Part shown: positions 37,184 through 46,891 of the stretch, piece by piece
Layout: the number at the start of each line of letters is the position of its first letter
How positions within the stretch are numbered: the stretch's first letter is position 1
Assembly (NCBI RefSeq): GCF_000687475.1
Contig: NC_057320.1
Span: 558,001-622,000 of the forward strand
Source: Ustilaginoidea virens
Lineage: Eukaryota > Ascomycota > Sordariomycetes > Hypocreales > Clavicipitaceae
Reading direction: 5' to 3'
DNA: 64,000 nucleotides
Program-made: the position numbers and the translations under genes
The notes under the pieces: generated by a model
Seen by the model: only the letters and a program-made list of their open reading frames with translations
What the model was told of the DNA's origin: nothing
Databases searched by the model: none

Positions 37184-39379
37184 TCAACTAATCACAACTC
37201 TCGCGCCTTCCTTGCCCAACACACCCCTCTCTTTGGGCCTCGGGCTGTTGTTCCTCCCTCTTTTGCCCTTGAGGAAGCCAAACATGCCGCTCGAGCCTTC
37301 GGGCTTGGCGTCTGACGGCACGTTGGCGTCCGTGGGCAAGGTTGCGTCCTGGCGGGCCAAGTCGGACCAGCTGCCGCCTCCGTCCAGTGTGACTTGCAGT
37401 CCGCCTGTTCGGCTGGCCACACGGTTGCTCGCGTGAGCAAGGGGTGGAGAGAGGTGTTCGCACGGGAATAGAGGCGGAGGCGGGGCAGGACGCGTGGGAC
37501 GACCTTGTCGGGAATCGAACGGCGAGGGGACTTGTGATGGGCCGGGCTGGAATGGCTGATGAAGTGATGACGCAGGCGGGGGGAAAGGCGTGGCTTCGTC
37601 TGTGGTGAGTGCTTGTGGCCCGCCGTAGGGTGTCATGTCGTGCCGAGGGAGTGAGTCGACATTGCGAGACGCTTCTTCAGTGATTCTGGCAAACCAGGTC
37701 AGGGCCGGGGCATCTTGAAAAGGAACGAGATTGCAGAAAAGGGGAGAAGAAGAGAAAATACCGGGGCTCACGACAGGGATGACGTACTTTTTATAGGCTG
37801 CGACGGTGTAGTCAAACGACTGAAAATCCTTCTCAATCATGCGATACAGCTCCTCCTCCCGGATCTCCTGATCCGTAGCATCCTCCTTCAACTTCTCCCG
37901 GGGCTTCTGCCGCCGGGCTCGCGCCTCCAGAGGAGCCTCCTCGAGCAGCAATTCTTCCAAATCATACGTTGCGTCGAAATTGGTCTTGTCCGACGAAGGG
38001 ATGAAGATCGGCTCTATCCTCTTTTGTTCGAGCAGATCAAAGTCGATGGTTCGGAAAAAGTCGTTGTAGATGAAGCTTTCCCACGTCGCTCCCATGCGTG
38101 TTTGCGGGTCGGGATTGAGAGCAGCGCGGATGGCGTATAAACAGGACAGAGCAACGGGCGGTTGAGTGACGGGGTATCTCGGGCTTGAGTTTTGGATTTG
38201 CTGGCTGAGAGTAGACTCGCTATTGCCTTCAAACGGTCGCTAGTCGTTGATGATTCTGGGTCAGATTCGGCCAAGGGGGAGAGGGGGGGGGGGGGGAGTG
38301 CAAAAAAAAAGTGAAGAAAGAGAAGAAGGAGGGAAAAAAAAAACACGGGCCACTGCGCCAGGACCAGACGCACCTTGTTGTAGATGCATTCGTAAAATAA
38401 CACTCCTAGCGACCACCAATCGGCGCACACGGTATATCCCTTGCCCGAGTAAACCTCTGGCGCCAGGTAGGCCAATGTGCCGGATTTGCTAATCAGCGTT
38501 CGTCCGGACACCACGTCTGATGCCACATTCTGCGCCTCCCATTAGCCGAGGGCTCCTTGACGACAGACAGCCTGCGCGAGCGGAAACCTACGAAATCCGT
38601 CAAGTGTACATGTCCGTCAGAGTCCAGCAAGACGTTGTCGGGCTTGACGTCTCGATGAATGATGTTTTGGCCGTGAATGTACCTCAGGGCACATCCCAGC
38701 TCGGCTATCCAGAAACGAACCGCCTCTTCGGTAAACGTCTTTCTCGAAATGTGAAATCGCAAATCGCCGCCACTCATCAAGTCCACCACCAGGTATCTGC
38801 CCTCCCCTCAAGGTTAGCCAGGTGGAATTTGCAAACCAGGTGCCAGGGGGGGGGGGGGGGCAAGGGTCCTGGGAGCGTCGCGCACATGTATTCAATGTCC
38901 TGAAAGCTGTACCGCAAGTTGCAGATGAAAGGATGGTTCACGTGCTCCAGCATTCTCCTCTCGCGGACAATGTTTCGCACGCTTTCGGATTTGACAACTA
39001 AGAGGACAAGTAACGGTCAGACGGGCAACAGCGGGACATGAATTGTACAAAAGAGCAGCCCAGGCGAGGCCAAAGTATATAGCAGACACTGCTGGCAACG
39101 GGCTTAGTCTAGCATGCCCACGTACCTTCATCTTTTCGTATGTATTTCAAGGCAAAGGCGAGATTAGTGTCTTTGCGCTCGACGATTCGCACTTTGCCAA
39201 ACGCGCCTCGACCGACGACTCGCAGCAGGCGGAAATGGTTAAGATTCACTGCCGAGTCTGACGTCAGCAATCAAAGCCGTCTCTTGTCGTCGACGTGGCG
39301 ACGGGAACGAATGGCCGCCTGCATCAACAGTGACTCGGCAAGCGACAACCAGGAGGCCTGAAAAGATGAAGAGATGGGG

Positions 39380-39420
<41 letters not shown>

Positions 39421-39497
39421 AGGGGTGGTGGTGGTGGTGGTGAGAATGGCATACCTTCGCCACTGAGGTCAACGGGCTTCCCTTGGCCGTTTCCCAT
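37184..39497 (-). CDS. STK32/YANK-family AGC-type serine/threonine kinase
   Basis: There are six exons: 39497-39455, 39257-39126, 38997-38886, 38796-38592, 38529-38374 and 38239-37184, giving 567 residues. A further 48-bp intron at 37761-37714 is possible (in frame, 551 residues). MGNGQGK at the N-terminus fits N-myristoylation, so membrane attachment is likely. Kinase landmarks: glycine loop GRGAFGKV (30-37), Lys52, Glu71, HRDVKPDN (143-150), APE at the start of the activation-segment exit. The DFG position reads DFN (163-165), as in animal STK32 (HITDFNIA), the main reason for this assignment. The C-terminal tail ends [15 protein letters not shown], a block I believe is conserved in fungal orthologues. 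Substrates are unknown. Intron 1 contains a 36-nt A run. Confidence 0.9.
39382..39417. repeat. 36-nt poly-A run in kinase intron 1
   Basis: This is an uninterrupted A36 on the plus strand (poly-T in the sense of the gene), inside the first intron. It is next to a (GGT)n tract at 39426-39441. The length is likely unstable and may be an assembly estimate. Confidence 0.95.
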
Positions 39498-42400
39498 GAT
39501 GATGGCCGAGTTGAAGAGGGCGAAAGAAGACGGGCAAAGTTTAGTGTTGTCGGGAGCCAAGAAGCATGCTGGTTAACCACGCCTGGTGGGCTGCGTGGCG
39601 ACTTGGCAAGGATGGGTTGGGTTGCTTCTTTTTTCTCCTTTTTTTCTCCCTTTTTCTCCCTTTTTCTTTTCGATTTCTGACGAAAAGAAAGCAAAAGATA
39701 ATCCTCGTCGAATGGTGCACGGTCGGTGATGCAACGCAACTGTCTTGGCGTCTCTTCCAACGTCAAAAGTTCAAAGTTCCGTCGACTGTGCCAATGATCT
39801 GGTCGTCGGAGGGGCGTGGGGTGTTTGTCTCGAGGACAAAGCCGAGTTGGCCAGCATGAAAAAAAAGCGGTCCGTATTCAATGGGTGCAGAAATGATTCC
39901 TGGAAAGACGGGGCCGTAGCCGGGCGGGCGGGCAGCCGATCACGAGGCAATTGCGGAGCCGGCAATGAGCGAGGAGAAGGGTCTGCCGGGCTCGAGAAAA
40001 AGAGTCGGGCTCGAGAAAAAGAGTCGGGCGAGCAATTCGAGTCGATTCCAGAAGGGGGAGACGGAGACGGAAGAATGCAGAGAGCCCCTAAAGGACGCAG
40101 CAGACTCGAGAGCGAGGTGGGCACGAGAGAGGAGGAGGAGGAGGAAGGCAGCGAGGAGGATGGACGTTGCGACAGGCGTGATGGAGCGAGTGTTGGCGGT
40201 GTTTGGCGCGGTGCTTGGTGCCAATCTGGCGGGAAGATGGCTACATAGGTACCTACCTAGGTACCTTGACTGGGTAGGTACATACCTACCTTCCAAGGTC
40301 AACAGGTACCTACTGTAGAACGATTGCTGGCGCCAGGCCAGGCCAGGCCGTGCAGTTTGCGCGCTGGCCCCTGCAGCCCAGCAGCAATTGGAGGCGTCGG
40401 CGGCGCCAGGGGTCTGGCCCAGCAAGGTGCATGTGGCGGCCTGGGGGCGTCTTCTGGGCCCTGCGCGGCGCTGGAACGCCCAAGGGGAGGGATCTGGCTG
40501 GCTGATTGATTCCAGAGCGGATTGCAGGCCAGACCAGTTGACCAGACAGTTGACCAGACCAGAGACCCAGATTGACTCGACGATGGACCAGACGGCAGAC
40601 GGCAGACGGCAGACGGCAGACGGCAGACGGCAGCAACGAGAGCACCGAGACCAGGCGCCGCAGCAGACCTTTTACTCGCCAGGTCCCCGAGTCCCAGCGT
40701 GCCGTGCCGTGCCATTGAGTCTATGCTTCCTGTCAGCAATCCTGTCTGGTGTGTCTGGTGTGTCTGGTGTGTCTGGTGTGTCTGGTTGGGAGAATGCCCG
40801 GATGGAACCAATCGCGCCAGGCAGCATGTTTGGATACGGAAAGCCGCCACAGGCGATCGCCCAGGGCCTCCCCCTCCCCCCTTCCCTCCTGAGATCCTGC
40901 CCCGGAAACCCAGATGGAGCCGGGTCCGTGCATCCATGCACGTTCGGCCTCCCCGTTGCGAGGAAGCAATGTGAGATTCGAGAAGCCGCCTGCGCAGCGC
41001 CACGCGGCGGGACGGACAGGGGGGTCAACTGCCTTGTACGCTGCACGGAGCACGGGGTAGGAAAGAGTCGGCAGGCCCTGGCCGTGCGAGCCTGGGACCC
41101 AAGCCAGATTGTTCATGCTGACGTGTTGTCGAGTCAACTTTTGACGACGAGGAGGACGAGGATGCCGCTGCCCACGGCGCGGAGCCGACCAGACGCTACG
41201 TACGCTACGGGGTGCCGCACAGTGCTCGCGGGCGGCGGAAAGTGCCTGGCCCTCGGCAATTCGTTCAGCCTTGGCCCGCGAACAGACCAGACCAGACCAG
41301 ACCAGACTCTGGATGCACGGCGTCTTGTAGCGGATCCCTCCAGGTTTGCTTGGTTTGCTTGGTCATGTTTGCTTTGGGTATTCCGCACGGCTTGGCGCGA
41401 AGCCAAGGACCAGGCAGGTGCCAGGCGGTGCTCGCGGTCTTGGGGAATGCAGGGCAGCGTGCGCACAGGCGGCGCGCGGCGCGGCCATGCGAGATTAGAA
41501 GCGCCCCCCCCCCCTTCCCCCAGCCAGGCCAGGCCAGGCCAGGCCAGGCCGGTGCAGGTGGTGAACAAATTGATGTTCAGCATGCACTGACGTACTGATA
41601 ACGATGCATGATGTCATCAGCAGTTCAGCATCCTGCCGAGCGCTCCGCAGCCCGCAGCCCGCAGCCCGCAGCCCGTATCCTGGCTGCGTCCAGCCTGGTG
41701 GGTGGCTGTCGGTGGCTGTCGGTGATTGTCGGTGGTTTCAATGTTGTCTGACCTGCTGCCCGTTGCCGGCTCCGACAAGCCACCAAGCTCCCCCCCCTGC
41801 CCTCGAATGAATCAACCAGTTCTGGGCCCGCCCTGCCGTGGCGTCGCACCGTTTCCCGGGATAACCTGCGCCGAGGCGGGTAACGCGAAAAAAAAAAAAA
41901 AATATCCTCGAAACAACGGCAGCAGCCACGTCGTCCGTGCCCGGCAGACCGACCGCCGTCAGCTCCTTTCTCCTTGGCAACGCAACGCGACGCAGCGCAG
42001 CGCAGCGCAGCGCAGCGCAATAGGGGTCGGGGGGCTGCTGACGCCCGCCTGCTGGGCGGTGCGAAACAATATTTAGAAGCTTAGTTCCCGTGTGCCGCGT
42101 CCGCCGAGGCATCTGCGTCGCGGCCGGCGTCTCTAGTCTCTACAAAAATCGCGCCGGGACCACGTCCCCCCCCCCCCCCCCCCCCCCGGTCGTGCTGCTG
42201 CTACCTGACCAAGAGCGTTGCTGCCTGCGGATAGCCCGGGTAGCCGCTGCCGGTGCAACCCTGATGATGCGGGTGTCGATGGTGACGCCGGTTCCGGCTC
42301 GGGGAAACAAGCCCGTCTGGTTCAACGTGCCAGCATCGACGCCAAACTACCGCCCAGCTATCGCAATCGGAGCACCATGTGACGCGACCCATCGTAGCGT

Positions 42401-42561
42401 CGTCCTTGGCCGCGCCGGAACCGGATGCTGGCCACCTCATCAACCAGATGGCCTTGCGTCCTCCACGAGGGGTCGCTCATGTCCCCCCCCCCCCCCCAAG
42501 CCGTTCATCCCCCGTCCAGCGCGCCCAGCCCGGCCAGCCAGCCCCCCCCCCCCCCGTCACG
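39498..42561. other. Long repeat-rich intergenic region (kinase to dehydrogenase)
   Basis: No gene is supported in 3 kb. The left part (39498-39950) is the kinase promoter. The rest is dominated by short tandem repeats: 15-bp duplication at 39993-40024, TAGGTACC palindromes (40243-40316), (CAGACGG)n (40588-40636), (TGTCTGGTG) copies (40740-40785), (GACCA)n (41284-41308), (GGCCA)n (41521-41550), (CAGCCCG)n (41646-41674) and (GCGCA)n (41987-42020). There are also C runs (42168-42187, 42483-42497, 42542-42555). Open frames of up to 400 codons (40388-41590) consist of repeat-encoded residues and lack any domain. Confidence 0.7.
40243..40316. repeat. Cluster of TAGGTACC/GGTACCTA palindromes
   Basis: Overlapping inverted copies of TAGGTACCTA and CCTAGGTACC extend over about 75 bp; a related cluster lies at 48270-48320. 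Together they could fold into a cruciform or mark an old insertion footprint. Confidence 0.75.
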
Positions 42562-43786
42562 TCACGTCCGCTTGCCCTTGGCATCCGCCTCCATCCCCCG
42601 CCTCCCGATAAACGTCCTCATCCCCTCGTCCACGCCCGACACCGCCCTCGCCATGACCTGCACGCCCGCCGGCAAGACGTTGTACCAGTCCACCCACCGC
42701 GCGTACAGGGGCATGCCGACCGCGGCGCCCTGGCCGCCGTCGATGGCGGCGATGAGGTCCCTGGCCACGTCGACGGGCTCCACCACCGGCGCGAGGAAGC
42801 GGCTCGGCGTCTGCACCCCGTGGAACAGGGGCGTGCTCAGCTGCCCCGGCGTGACGAGCACCGTGCGGATCCCCGGGTGCGTCTGCCGCAGCTCGGCCGT
42901 CAGGGAGCGGTGCAGGGCCGTCAGCCCGGCCTTGGCGGCCGCGTAGTCGGTCAGCTGCGCGGCGCCGAGGTGCCCGATGACGGAGGACACGTTGACAATG
43001 GTGCCGCCGCGGCCGCCGCGGATCATGGCCGGCAGGAAGGCCTTGAGGCAGTAGAACGGGCCGAGGAGGTTGGTGGACAGGCTGGCGTCGATCTCGTCCA
43101 GGGTGAGGTTGAGGAGGGTCTTGCCGACGACGACGGCGGCGTTGTTGACGAGCACCGTGGGCGGTCCCAGCTGTGAACAAAAAAAAAAAAAAAAAGTCAG
43201 CCAAACATGACCATCCATCCTCTGTTCCTTTCTTTCCTTCCTTCCTTCTTATCCACTTCCTCGCTTTCGTAAACAGACTTGCGGAAACACAAAAGAATCA
43301 AAAAAAACTCACGTCTCGCTCAATCTCGGCCGCCACCCTCGCAACAGCCTGCTTGTCGCCCACGTCGCACCGGTAGTACGTCACGCCCCTCGCCTCCCCG
43401 TTCTCCATGTCCTCGACGTCGAGGACCGCCACGCTGGCCCCCCTCATGCCGTACACCTCGGCCACCAGCAAGCCCAGGCCGCTCGCGCCGCCCGTCACCA
43501 CAATCACCTCCTCGCCCAGGTCCACCTCGCGCGGCGGGCCGTACGCGACGCGCCGGTTGGCCGCGCCCGCCGCCCACGCCAGCGTCACCAGCGCCGCCCA
43601 CGCCGCCCACGCGACCATGGGCGGCGCGTCCCACCGCATCGCCCGCGCCCGCAGGCACAGCGGAATCATCCAGCACACAAAGGGGTGCAGGAGAGTGGCC
43701 TCGAGCACCTTGACGAGGAGGTCGACCGAGAGCGGCGCGAACCACGAGTCGCGCCGCGGCGGCCGCGGGTGGTTGTCGAAAGGCAT
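42562..43786 (-). CDS. Membrane-anchored short-chain dehydrogenase/reductase (RDH/DHRS-like)
   Basis: It has two exons, 43786-43313 and 43170-42562, with a 142-bp phase-0 intron, encoding 360 residues. Two hydrophobic segments (about 23-45 and 57-76) precede the catalytic domain, as in microsomal retinol-dehydrogenase-like enzymes. The cofactor motif is TGGASGLG (98-105). Asp123 at the end of strand 2 suggests NAD(H). NNAA (167-170), Asn192, Ser221 and YAAAK (234-238) complete the classical catalytic set, so the enzyme should be active on a lipophilic alcohol or ketone. The substrate cannot be told from the sequence. The start is the first in-frame ATG; an upstream TTG was ignored. Confidence 0.9.
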
Positions 43787-44407
43787 GTCGGGGCGCAATC
43801 AAAGCAAGATGAGCATTGGTTTGGTTTTTTTCTGGGCTCGGTCGATTTTGGTGTCGGAAGGGATGGGAGGGAAGCAAGACGCTGGGGGGGGGGAGGAAGG
43901 CGGGTGGGAAAAAAAGAAAAGGTTGACAAAGGATTTTCGACATGTGAAGCTGAAGCTGCGAGCCTGTCGCTTTGGTGGCGTCGGAACGGGATTGGGACCG
44001 GCTGGCTGCGCCGGTGGGGCGCAAGTCTCGAGCCACAATGGCGGCGTCTGGCCAGCGAACGGACAGCGGAGTTGCTCTACATACGTAACCAACGTGTCGT
44101 GTCGATGCTGCGCTGCCTACCTCGAGCCTGCCCATGGCCCTTTCTCGGTGAGGTTTTGGAGCTCCGGACCACTTGATTCTTCCCACATGTCGGGACATGT
44201 CGAGCATGTTTCCCATCTAAAACACTTCATCGAAAACACTCGCCCCCCATACCCTCTTACCGATGCCGTCTTCGCCCAGCCGGCTACGCGCATGAATCCT
44301 GGGCAACCCCGAGCTCGGTTGTATTCCGTTTATTATCCCACCATGTAGAGAGTTCCCCCCCACCCCCCGTATCATACACGACGATCCCAGGCCGCAGCCC
44401 AACCTGC
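43787..44407. promoter_or_regulatory. Intergenic region: SDR promoter and RRG9 3' end
   Basis: This 0.6-kb spacer lies between two minus-strand genes. It contains a C-rich run antisense at 43885-43892, purine-rich DNA, and a direct-repeat-like CGGGACATGTCGAGCATG segment (44191-44208). No open frame with a domain was seen. Confidence 0.5.
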
Positions 44408-45409
44408 CTACCACCCCCTGGTTTTCCCGCTCGCCCTCCTCTCCCTCTCCGCCCTCTTCTCGTCCTCGTCCCTCTGCCTCTCTCTCTCCACCGCCCGCTC
44501 CCTTCTCTCGTGCCACTCCACGTCCCTCGCCACGCCTTCCAGCCTCCATCTCCGCGGCGGCTTCACGCCCAGGGCCGCCTTCATCGTCCACACCTGCTTC
44601 CCCCGGCGGAACCACCTCTCCTGCCTGTCCTGCTCCTCCTCAGCCGACGGCGTCCACTTGCTCTTCAAAATCCGCCGAATCACCTCTGGCGACACCTCGA
44701 ACTTGTCCGCGAGCGCCTGCGTCGTGTACACCTCCGGGAACTGCGCGTTGAGCGCGCGAATGCCGGCCAGAGCATCCGGCGACAGGCGCTTCCGCGGGCG
44801 CCAGCCCTCGGGGAACTTTTGCTTCAGCGCCTCCTTCTGCACCTTCCAGGCCTCCTTCTGCGCCTGCCAGTCCTTCCTGGCTGCCGGCTTCGCCTGCGGA
44901 CGCGGGGACGAAAGGCCGTCGTCTGGGCCCGACTCGACGGGCCTGGTGCCGCGCTTCGTCGACGCAGCCGGTGCGGCGGGCGCGGCCGTCTTCTTGCAGG
45001 GTGCGCTGCTGCTGCTGCCGGTGGCCCCTACGAAGACGTCGTGGTCGTGGTCGTGGCCGTCGTTGTCGTCGGCATTGTTGGTTTTGCGAGGCCGTCTTGG
45101 GGGTGCTGGTTGCTCGTCCGCCCGGACTGCCGGCGCGGCTTGCTGGGCGGAAGACGCGTCATCGTCCTTGTGCTCCGCGAAGTCTCGGCCCGTCTGGGAG
45201 TTCCCGGCGGCGGCGGGAGAAGCCGCCTCGTGCCTCTGCGTCGGCGTGGTGCCAAACCGCCGGACGGCAGCCACGGCGAAAGGCGGACGGGCAGCAGCCG
45301 GCGCTGCTGTCCAGGTCGCCCGCACGGCTCCGGCGGGGGACAGGTTGTGAACTTGCGCTACCGCACGCACAAACATCTTCCACGGGGCACGGCGGCACGC
45401 GCAAGTCAT
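44408..45409 (-). CDS. RRG9: Rrg9, mitochondrial respiratory growth protein (neugrin family)
   Basis: This is an uninterrupted 333-residue frame starting at MTCACRRAPW. The first 60 residues are Arg/Ala-rich with few acids, a mitochondrial presequence. A long low-complexity acidic and His/Asp-rich stretch follows (about 65-175). The conserved core (about 179-278) has KEALKQKFPEGWRPRKRLSP, then ALADKFEVSPEVIRRILKSKW, the helix-turn-helix-like segment typical of Rrg9 and neugrin. In yeast Rrg9 is needed for respiratory growth and mitochondrial genome maintenance. The C-terminus is highly charged coiled-coil-like (EREREDE). An upstream in-frame extension exists but has no supporting similarity. 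Confidence 0.87.
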   Translation of the reverse strand: MTCACRRAPWKMFVRAVAQVHNLSPAGAVRATWTAAPAAARPPFAVAAVRRFGTTPTQRHEAASPAAAGNSQTGRDFAEHKDDDASSAQQAAPAVRADEQPAPPRRPRKTNNADDNDGHDHDHDVFVGATGSSSSAPCKKTAAPAAPAASTKRGTRPVESGPDDGLSSPRPQAKPAARKDWQAQKEAWKVQKEALKQKFPEGWRPRKRLSPDALAGIRALNAQFPEVYTTQALADKFEVSPEVIRRILKSKWTPSAEEEQDRQERWFRRGKQVWTMKAALGVKPPRRWRLEGVARDVEWHERRERAVERERQRDEDEKRAERERRASGKTRGW

Positions 45410-46126
45410 GGTGTTTTTTCTTTTTCTTTTTCTTTTTCCTTCTTTGGCAGAGGAGCCGTCCTCGGCCTGGTGGGCTCTGTCGCTGACCCTTTTTCTGCAG
45501 GTGAGCTGGTGAAGGGGTGGGTGATGGGGTTGGAAACTGTGCGGAGCGGAGAAAAAGCTGGCCCGGGACCTGGGCTGGGGCCGAAACAAGCGAATGGCTT
45601 TGGAGTAAGGGGGCTGCACGTGTGGGTCTGCCGCCTGGTCGCAATTGGCTGGCTGGCTGTTGGCTGGCTGTTGGCCTGGGCCGTGCGCAGTACATGGATG
45701 GAGATGTTCGAGGCATACCAGCACGAGACGACAGAACTAGACAGCAAACGTAGCGAGCCGACACGGCAGATGATTTGAAATTCAGCAGCTTCCTTTATGT
45801 CGAAGTTTTCCCTCGCGAGCGGTACCGGGTACATTTCTAAAGCACCGTGGTCCATGCGCAAGCCATGCCTTGTGCCAGCGCAAAAGGGCAAAACCAAAAA
45901 CTCCCCCAAACAGCTCCAAGAGTATCAGACAGGTAAAAGACCTCGGGGTCATGCCCCCAGCCAAGCCAAAACGCCTCGCATAGACGGGTTTCAACCGCGT
46001 CCTTGGCAAAACATGCATAAAAAAAACACCATCAACGCCAATGCCTTGCATCGAACTTTTTTTTTTTTTCTTTTATTTGATTTTTTTTTGCTTCTCTCGG
46101 TCCGGCGGGCTGTGCCACAAGGTAAT
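45410..46126. promoter_or_regulatory. Intergenic region: RRG9 promoter and RCN1 3' end
   Basis: This spacer is about 0.7 kb. A (TTTTC)n tract is immediately upstream of RRG9 (45413-45440), a (GGCTGTTGGCTG) repeat lies at 45650-45675, and T runs occur at 46049-46060 and 46081-46089 near the end of RCN1. No gene was seen. Confidence 0.5.
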
Positions 46127-46891
46127 CTATGCGTCGTGCATGAGCTCGACAGGCGGCCGCGACGTGTGCGCCATGATGGGTCTGCTGCTTGTGCTCTCAA
46201 CGGGGCTCATCTCGTCTGGCTCACCCGTCATGTCTTCCACAAAGACGGCTGGTAGGTCTGGGCTGGAACCGTGCTCCTCGGGCCGGTAGATGAGCGTCGA
46301 GCTGGAGCTCCTGGTGCGGCCGGCAGGGATCGACCCATCCACCGGGCTGACGGGAGAGTCGGGGCCTTGGGCCTTGTTGGTGTGCAGCCTGGCCAAGGCC
46401 TCGGCCAGGTCCTCGGCGTGGACGAGCTTGTTTGGCGCGTCCTCGAGGCGCACTTCCCAGCCGTGGGGGGGGCTGGGAGGCGGAGAGATGAAGAACAGCT
46501 TGCCGGCGTCGGGCAGCGTCAGGTGCTCGTTCTTTGCCTCGGTGCTTGTCGGCTGGCCAAAGTAGACTCGGCAGCGATCGCCGATGATGGATTCGCCGTC
46601 CCATGTCTGGCGAACCGCGATGGCAGAGTCCACATCGAAGAAGGAGATGACGATGCGGCGGAACGACTTGAGGGGCGCAAACGCGTGAATGGTTGCAATC
46701 TGCGCGACCAAGCCCCGAATTCGCTCAAGGTTGTCTGGTCTGAAGATGTCGAGGTTGTTGAGGCCGGTGAAGAGGAGGGTGTTGGAGGGCGGCGTGGGCT
46801 GCACCAAAGGCGGTAGGTTGGAAAGATCCAGAGTCAGATTGGACTTGCGCGAGGTCGAGGACGACCTCGAGGAGCGAGGACAAGAGTCCAT
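46127..46891 (-). CDS. RCN1: Calcipressin (RCAN/Rcn1), calcineurin regulator
   Basis: This is a single 254-residue frame starting MDSCPRSSRS. Residues about 38-113 form the RRM-like fold of calcipressins (NTLLFTGLNNLDIF, then RVYFGQ at 108-113). The hallmark SP-repeat FISPPPSPPHGW is at 134-145. Phosphorylation of those serines is known in the family to switch between inhibition and support of calcineurin. A PAVFVE segment (214-219) is a candidate PxIxIT-like calcineurin docking site; this is my inference. The protein is cytosolic and soluble. A long G run (46904-46920) lies just upstream of the start, in the 5' untranslated region or promoter. Confidence 0.9.
   Translation of the reverse strand: MDSCPRSSRSSSTSRKSNLTLDLSNLPPLVQPTPPSNTLLFTGLNNLDIFRPDNLERIRGLVAQIATIHAFAPLKSFRRIVISFFDVDSAIAVRQTWDGESIIGDRCRVYFGQPTSTEAKNEHLTLPDAGKLFFISPPPSPPHGWEVRLEDAPNKLVHAEDLAEALARLHTNKAQGPDSPVSPVDGSIPAGRTRSSSSTLIYRPEEHGSSPDLPAVFVEDMTGEPDEMSPVESTSSRPIMAHTSRPPVELMHDA

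Noticed and set aside
40388..41590. 400-codon plus-strand frame in the repeat-rich intergenic region
   Set aside because: Its residues are encoded by several short arrays (for example QTADGRRQTADGRR); no domain.
44510..45778. 422-codon plus-strand frame
   Set aside because: It is antisense to RRG9, whose protein has a recognisable conserved core.
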